NCBI GenBank assembly: GCA_026545765.1
Contig: CM048844.1
Location: forward strand, 21,584,237 to 21,648,236
Direction: 5' to 3'
DNA length: 64,000 nt
From: Plantago major
Lineage: Eukaryota > Streptophyta > Magnoliopsida > Lamiales > Plantaginaceae
Positions 58,201 to 64,000 of the stretch are shown one piece after another. The stretch's first letter is position 1, and every line of letters begins with the position of its first letter. The position numbers and the translations under genes were made by a program. Under the pieces are notes generated by a model. The model worked only from the letters and a program-made list of their open reading frames with translations. It searched no databases and was not told the DNA's origin.

Positions 58201-60049
58201 AATTGGGATTCCTTTGCAAGGGAATGAATCAGGTTGCAAAAGAAGTGGTTGATTATTGCTTCTATCAAAGTGAACAAGCCCCGGAGTAAGTATCTATTGT
58301 TATTGTCTAGTTTTAGGGTTTTATTGTCTAGTTTTATGGTTTTAGCTTACTGATTATAATTTTATCCTTTTTTTCCACTTCTTTTTTCTACAGGTCAGAT
58401 GAAATGTTTGTGAATATGACTGAAAAGTTTTACTTGAATGCTGAGGATCTCCTTAGCATGTATCCTGGAGTTTACAGTACATTTAGTGTGATTGATTGTT
58501 GGTCAGTTGTGTTGAATGATTTTCAGAGGAGGGTAAATGATGCTAATATTGCCAGATTTTGTTTTGGACTTCAAACCTCTGTAAGTACTTTTTTTTTTTT
58601 TTAGCTTTTGTGTGATTTTATCTAGTTTATATTTGTTTGTGTCTAGTTTAAGTTTTATGTATGTAATTATTTATGTGTATTTTACAGAAACCTTGGTGCA
58701 ATCTTGCTGGGATTTTTGATACTGAAGAGGAAGAGGAGGCATGATGAAGATGAAGCGAAGAAAGAAGTACAGGGTTCTCTTGATGTGTGGGTTGAGGATC
58801 AGCTTGGGGACATTGGAAATTCTCTTTGTACTGTGCAAATGGTATATTTTTTAAAAAATTTCTTCAGAAATTGTTTAGTTTTTGCCAGAAATTGTTTAGT
58901 TTTTTATTGAAATTGTTTAGTTTTAATACATGTCTAGTTTTTAAAGTACAATCATTTAATTTTGTTCCTTTGTTCCATCCCCACAGATCACACTTTTCAT
59001 GCTGTGTTGTTAATCTTATTTTTGTTTGTTTTGCAGTTCTTTGTGCCTTTGTACCATCCCCACAATTCACACTTTTCATGTCGTGTTGTTAATTGTGACA
59101 ATTTGAAGATTCAATATCTTGATAATATGGTAGTTGAAGATGAAGGAGAAGTGTATACATTAATGACTATATTAGTAAGTTCTTATGGAAATCTTGTTAT
59201 TAATTTTTTTTTCCTTTCTTTTTGTTGTTGGCTGGGTTTTTTTTTGGTTGCTTTGTTGCTTACATTTTTTCTTCTGTTTTGATATAATAGCGATGTGAAA
59301 TGGAGACCTTCTTTCGCCGTATTGGTCATCCAGCTTCTAGTTCTATTCCTAATTTTGAAAACCAAATTGTCAAGCTTGATTGGACTGGTAGACTTGGAAC
59401 TTCTGACTGTGGTGTTTTTCTGATGAAGCATAGGAGCTGTTCCAAGGAACTTTTTTTCCTTGTAAGGATCTAATGCAAGTACGTAATAGTTTCCCTAAGT
59501 CTGTAGTTTTTTCTTGAAATTGTTTAGTTTTTTATTGAAATTGTTTAGTTTTAATACCTGTTTAGTTTTTAAAGTAAAATCATTTGCTTGTTTGTTTGAC
59601 AGTTCACACTTTTCATGCCTTTGTTCCATCCCCACAGATCATACTTTTTAATGCTCTGTTGTTAATCTTTTTTTGTTTGTTTGTGCCTTTGTACCATCCC
59701 CACAGATCACACTTTTTCAGGCTGTGTTGTAAATTGTTTTGGTTTTGTGTATTAGGTGAATCGTCGGAAATTCCTTCGTGTTGAAATTTGCTCAGCTCTT
59801 ATTTTTGCTAACGCAAATGGTATGAGATCTGATATTTTGACGAAAGTTGCATCATTTAACAAAGAAGATGTAATAAAGCAAATGAAGGAGAAAGAAAAGT
59901 TGAAAAAGCTAGAAGCAAAGAAAGCTGTTGATGCAAAAGCTTCTCAAGGATCTAAAAGACGTGTTGCTGCTGATGATTTTGAAGACGTTGCATTGGATGA
60001 TTTGAAGAAGAATGCCCTGAAGAAACGAAAACAATCGAAGAAAAAATAG
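55229..60049 (+). pseudogene. Ulp1-like protease gene of copy 2, several frame lesions
   Basis: Exons corresponding to copy 1: 55229-55300, 56022-57115, 57322-57657, 57803-58285, 58394-58580, 58688-58841, 59037-59174, 59291-59478, 59756-60049. Lesions relative to copy 1: one base lost at the exon 1 donor (CTGGTATAG to CGGTATAG), TAG at 57896-57898 and a frameshift near 58065 in the acidic exon, two bases lost in exon 6 near 58742, and one base lost in exon 8 right after SDCGVFLMKH. The His (exon 7) and Cys (exon 8) segments themselves are still readable. Start could shift to the ATG at 56033, but that does not repair the later breaks. Confidence 0.85.
58963..59740 (+). repeat. Extra copies of the exon 7 start in the flanking introns of copy 2
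   Basis: The exon 7 opening, CTTTGTACCATCCCCACA followed by TCACACTTTTCATGCTGTGT, occurs as the real exon (59037) and as three further partial copies at about 58966-59010, 59618-59665 and 59685-59735, within introns 6 and 8. Copy 1 has only the exon. Confidence 0.8.
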
Positions 60050-60079
60050 TGTTTTTGAACTGTAGAATTATCTAGACAA

Positions 60080-60790
60080 TTTTTATTAACTGTTTAGTGT
60101 TTTTACAGAATATTGTCTAGGAATTCTATAACTCAACATATATTTTCTAGTTTTTAAAGGATATCGTCTAGTTTGTAATAAATATTGTCTAGTTCTTACC
60201 AAATATGTTTTAGTTTTTACAAAATATTGTCTAGTTTTTACACTATATTGTTTAGTGTATGAAAGCAATTCTCTAGTTTTTACATTATATTATCTAGTTT
60301 TTAAACTATATTGTCTAGTTTTTATATTGTCTAGTTTATGAACGCAATTGTCTAGTTTTTACAGAATATTGTCTAGGAATTCTATAGCTCAACATATATT
60401 TTCTAGTTTTTAAAGGATATTGTCTAGTTTTTAATAAATATGGTCTAGTTTTTACGATATATTGTCTAGTTTTTATACTATATTGTCTAGTTTTTACTAT
60501 ATATTATCTAGTTTATGAATGTAATTGTCCAGTTTTTACACTAGCAATTCTCTAGTTTTTACATTATATTGTCTAGTTTTTACACTTTATTGTCTAGTTT
60601 TTACACTATATTGTCTAGTTTTTATTATATATTGTCTAGGAATTCTATAGCTTTTACATTTTCAACTTCACATTCAACTATCAAATTTACTAATTGAGCT
60701 CAACATATATATATTTTCTAGTTTTTAATAAATATCGTCTAGTTTTTAATAAATATTGTCTAGTTTTTACATTTTTATATGAATCAAACA
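60080..60790. repeat. Dense TTGTCTAGTTTTT motif region between the convergent genes of copy 2
   Basis: Counterpart of the 355-bp satellite of copy 1. Units here are shorter and irregular (TATATTGTCTAGTTTTTACAC, about 20-30 bases), with one larger repeat of about 240 bases starting AGAATATTGTCTAGGAATTC (near 60105 and 60365). Confidence 0.75.
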
Positions 60791-60859
60791 TAAAATATAT
60801 ATGATTTGATCCTTCCTAACAATATGATTTGATCCTTCCAAACAATATGAATCAAACAT

Positions 60860-63415
60860 AAAATTTATATGATTTGATCCTTCCTAACAATAGTTGTTAT
60901 ATCAGCTTTTGAATCCTTTTTGGATCTCTCAAGCGGGCCTTTTATCCTTACTCTTGATGTGTGGTGGATCAAGTATGGCAGTTTCTGAATTTGGTACACA
61001 ACTGCTTGTGGTTTCATTTGGTGCTTGTTGTTGCCGTCCAACAAGCTCATTGATAGCAAGTAGATCTCGTTGGTACGAATCCTCTAACATTCTTCTTGCA
61101 TCCATGTTATTTTCAGATTTGATCACCAAGTCGGTGTAAACCCTGGTTAGCATTCAGTGTATATCATTGATTAGTACACCCTATATCAAATTTAGTAAAT
61201 GACTAACATAATTGTCTAGTTTTTGCACTATATTGTCTAGTTTTTACTGTACATTGTATAGTTTTATAACAATTTTTACTGAGTGTAGCATAAAAATATA
61301 ATATCACCTGATCATGTGATGTCTCCAAGCAACGCTTTCAGGGCCACTTGTAAGTCTTGCTTTCTTCATCTTTTCCTTGTCCCAACTTTCTTTTTTTATA
61401 TCTCATGTCCACCTTTGCAGAAAGTACCTTTGAGGAATTGATTCTATGTCATTTTGCTTTAAAACTCTGTAGCAATGGAAACAAAGCCACCCGACTTCTT
61501 CTAAATGCTTGCAACTGCAGCTTACATTTATGTCCCCATCATATTCATTTGTCTTGAAAGTTACAATTCCAACATCTTCCGGATCAGCTTGATGTGTAAC
61601 TATGTACTAGTGTTTTCCATTTGATCTTAAGCTGTAGGCAGCCTTTGTATTTTCTGCCCTCTTGAATTCGTGTAGAACGAATTCATAAATCTTTAATGTG
61701 TATATCTGCATTTTGTCAGAGAAATTGTCTAGTTTGTTAAATAAATTAGCTAGTTTTTAAAAGGAATTATCTAGTTTGCTACCATAGGCAATTATATATT
61801 ATAGATAGACAATAAAATGTTAAAAAGTAATTTTTTGTACCTTTGAAGCCTGATACATTAGGATATGTGTGGTTGTTGTCTTTGGGTATCCTCTACTGCA
61901 AGTGAAATCATATGCAATTTCTGTCTCCCTCCATCGTTCTATTGCAGCATCAAATAGGTGGAAGAATTGAGTGAGTGAAGTTTGCTTGTTGGAATTGAAA
62001 GATATTGAATGGTTTGTGCTCTCACTCCTTTGGGTAGACATCATCGCAGCAGAAAATGCATCTCTATTTAAAGCCCTACACCATTTCAGCCTAATTTCAT
62101 ACAATTTGGCAAGCCATGTATTTTCCTGTAGATTATAACCTTCAATCATGGAATGCCTTTCCCTTTCGAATTGTTCTTCATTGCGACATAACTTCAAAAC
62201 CAAGTCAAACTTTTCTTTGAATTTGGCATCATTCCTTAGTAGTGCTAGATTTTTCACTGCATTTTGCTCAATGTGCCAAACACATAATATATGCCTTGTC
62301 TCATCCCCAAACACCTGTTAAACGTAGAATATTGACAGTATAAAGTAGACAATTAAGTTTATAAACTAGATAATTTAAAGAAAAACCTAGACAATTTACT
62401 GAACATTTTTTTACATGTTCTATTGCTTTCGACATAGCAGCATCTTGGTCAGTGAATATGGATTTAGGCTTCTTTGAATCCATGCATTTTAGGAATGTTG
62501 TCAGTAGACATACAAAGCTTTCCGTTTGCTCATTTGCCAAAAAAGCACACCCAAACATCGCATTGCCCCAATGATTGTTTACCCCCACAATTGGAGCACA
62601 AATGAGCTCATACTTATTTGTCCTGAATGTTGTGTCAAAGACTACAACATCACCAAATATATTATAATCATCCCTCATCATGGCATCTGCCCAAAAGAGC
62701 CCACATAATCTACTTTCTTTGTCAATCAACATATCATAATAGAACTCCGTGTCTTCTTGCTGCCTACGTTGCATTAAACTAACTACATTCTGGGCATCTG
62801 CACCACCCGTTTCATGCGCTCTCAGCCTATTTACGTAGTTGATTTGGTCTCTTACAGTATGTCCCACATGCTCCGCTCCACCTGAGTTGGAAGCCATGTA
62901 CCTGAATGCGACGGTAGGCTTCATGCCTGACTTTTCCATTTCACTTGTGACATCTGCCTTGTGTGGTGTAATCTTTCTTTCCACCCTGTGGAGGTGCTTC
63001 CATTCAGGTCTAGTGTAAGGGTGGGTGTGATTCATGTAGTGCATATCAACCTTGTACAAGTTTGTCTCCTTACAATATTTGACTTTCATGGCAGCCATAC
63101 ACCCACATCTAGTTTCTAGCACTTCTTTTGGTTTCCTTTTTCTTTTGTTGCTTGTTTGTCCTTGTATGTATAGTGATGGTGTTTTTGGTTGTTTTTCCTT
63201 TGAGTTGGTATAACCTTGAGTAGAACACCTGAAATACTTCACCCTTACTTGTCTAGTACCTGCATAACGTTTTGTGGTACACAATTTGACGCTGAATCCT
63301 AAAAGTGCAGCTTGCCTCGGATACAATTCAAAGAGTTCTTCATATGTACTAGCAGTTCTGCCTAACAAAGACCCTACTAGTGGTTCATCTTCAATTTTTT
63401 CTGGTAGTACATCAC
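60860..63415 (-). pseudogene. FAR1-type Mutator transposase gene of copy 2, stops in the SWIM exon
   Basis: Exon 2 63415-62415 and exon 3 62314-61841 have the same sizes as in copy 1 (1001 and 474 bases) and are fully open: FAR1 DNA-binding region, catalytic FDTTFRTNKYELICAPIVGV and FTDQDAAMSKAIEHV, then RHILCVWHIEQNAVKNL, ERWRETEIAYDFTCSRG. The SWIM exon (about 61695-61310) retains the ligands CSC...LCFHC but has TAG after SNGKH and TGA after LQRWT, so full-length protein is unlikely without readthrough. The last exon is near 61155-60865. Exon 1 is beyond the window. This copy keeps the better transposase core of the two. Confidence 0.82.
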
Positions 63416-63417
63416 CT

Positions 63418-64000
63418 GAAACATAGACAGTTACATGTTAAATATAGACAATTACATGTAATATCTAGACAATTTTAGTCTACATATAGACAATTACATG
63501 TAATATCTAGACAATTTTAGTCTACATATAGACAACTACAAATTTAGCAGAGACACTATCACCTGAAACATAGACAGTTACATGTTAAATATAGACAATT
63601 ACATGTAATATCTAGATAATTTTAGTCTACATATAAACAACTACATATTCAGCATAGACACTATCACCTAAAACATAGACAATTACATGTTGAATTTAGA
63701 CAATTACATGTAATATCTAGACAATTTTAGTCTACATATAGACAACTACAAATTCAGCATATACACTATCACTTGAAACATAGACAGTTACATGTTAAAT
63801 ATAGACAATTACATGTAATATCTAGACAATTTTAGTCTACATATAGACAACTACAAATTCAGCATAGACACTATCACCTGAAACATAGACAGTTACATGT
63901 TAAATATAGACAGTTACATGTAATATCTAGATAATTTTAGTCTACATATAAACAACTACATATTCAGCATAGACACTATCACCTGAAACATAGACAATTA
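63418..64000. repeat. 105-bp tandem array of copy 2, continuing past the window
   Basis: GAAACATAGACA-type unit starts at 63418, 63565, 63670, 63775, 63880 and 63985; the first spacing (147) includes an additional 42-base module, the rest are exactly 105. Same intron and orientation as the array in copy 1, but diverged in sequence (CAATTTTAGTCTACATATAG instead of CAATTTCAGCCTAAATATAG). Confidence 0.9.

Larger units (their letters stand above)
53245..64000. mobile_element. Large Mutator-like element, copy 2 (right end outside window)
   Basis: Starts with the same TACTTAGTCTTATAAAAGTC terminus as copy 1 and follows it through the protease and transposase genes. A LINE insertion (about 53350-54770) separates the first 105 bases from the rest. 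The right TIR and target duplication are not in the window; the candidate left duplication is AAACAAAAA (53236-53244). Gene order and exon sizes match copy 1, but intron lengths differ and the 355-bp satellite is replaced by other arrangements of the same motif. Confidence 0.85.

Overview
This is plant nuclear DNA, almost certainly from a eudicot. It is AT-rich and carries spliced genes with GT-AG introns, secreted FAD enzymes of the berberine bridge enzyme-like (BBE-like) family, a plant S-protein homologue, a plant-type F-box gene and many plant transposons (Mutator, hAT, Stowaway, LINE, SINE, solo LTRs). Nothing in the window names the species.

The host genes form a tandem BBE-like cluster. 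Six loci look intact: 3729-5375 (+), 6793-8480 (-), 22066-23763 (-), 29366-31067 (-), 48969-50564 (+) and 50813-52735 (-). A seventh, 19101-19721 (-), is an internally deleted remnant. They fall into at least three sub-lineages with different intron arrangements. The 22 kb and 29 kb genes are a recent segmental duplication. A small secreted S-protein homologue (5998-6474) sits among them, and an F-box gene (13786-16018) has been destroyed by frameshifts, a stop and a solo LTR. All BBE members with a signal peptide should act in the secretory pathway or apoplast on small metabolites, but substrates cannot be read from sequence.

The right part is dominated by two copies of one large Mutator-like element, at 34788-45514 (complete, with a 9-bp target duplication) and from 53245 past the window end. 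Each carries two convergent genes: a nine-exon Ulp1-type (C48) cysteine protease on + and a FAR1/SWIM-type Mutator transposase on -. In copy 1 the protease is open in all nine exons while the transposase has nonsense and frameshift lesions. In copy 2 the protease is broken, and the transposase is open in its DNA-binding and catalytic exons but has stops in the SWIM exon. The non-coding space of both copies is filled with a short motif, TTGTCTAGTTTTT, expanded into arrays of about 355 bp and 105 bp. The motif's strand flips within the same transposase intron in both copies. Copy 2 was itself hit near its left end by a LINE that keeps only ORF1.

The left edge holds another, unrelated MuDR-type transposase with an in-frame stop. 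The intergenic DNA contains many small insertions. Those with good boundary evidence are an 865-bp Mutator MITE (TSD TAGGAAAGC), a 302-bp solo LTR (ATTCT), a 1040-bp solo LTR (CTCAA), a 364-bp hAT MITE (TTGACCAA), a tRNA-derived SINE (TTTTAGTTAATC), several Stowaway elements (one nested in another), and a 574-bp insertion with a 9-bp duplication.
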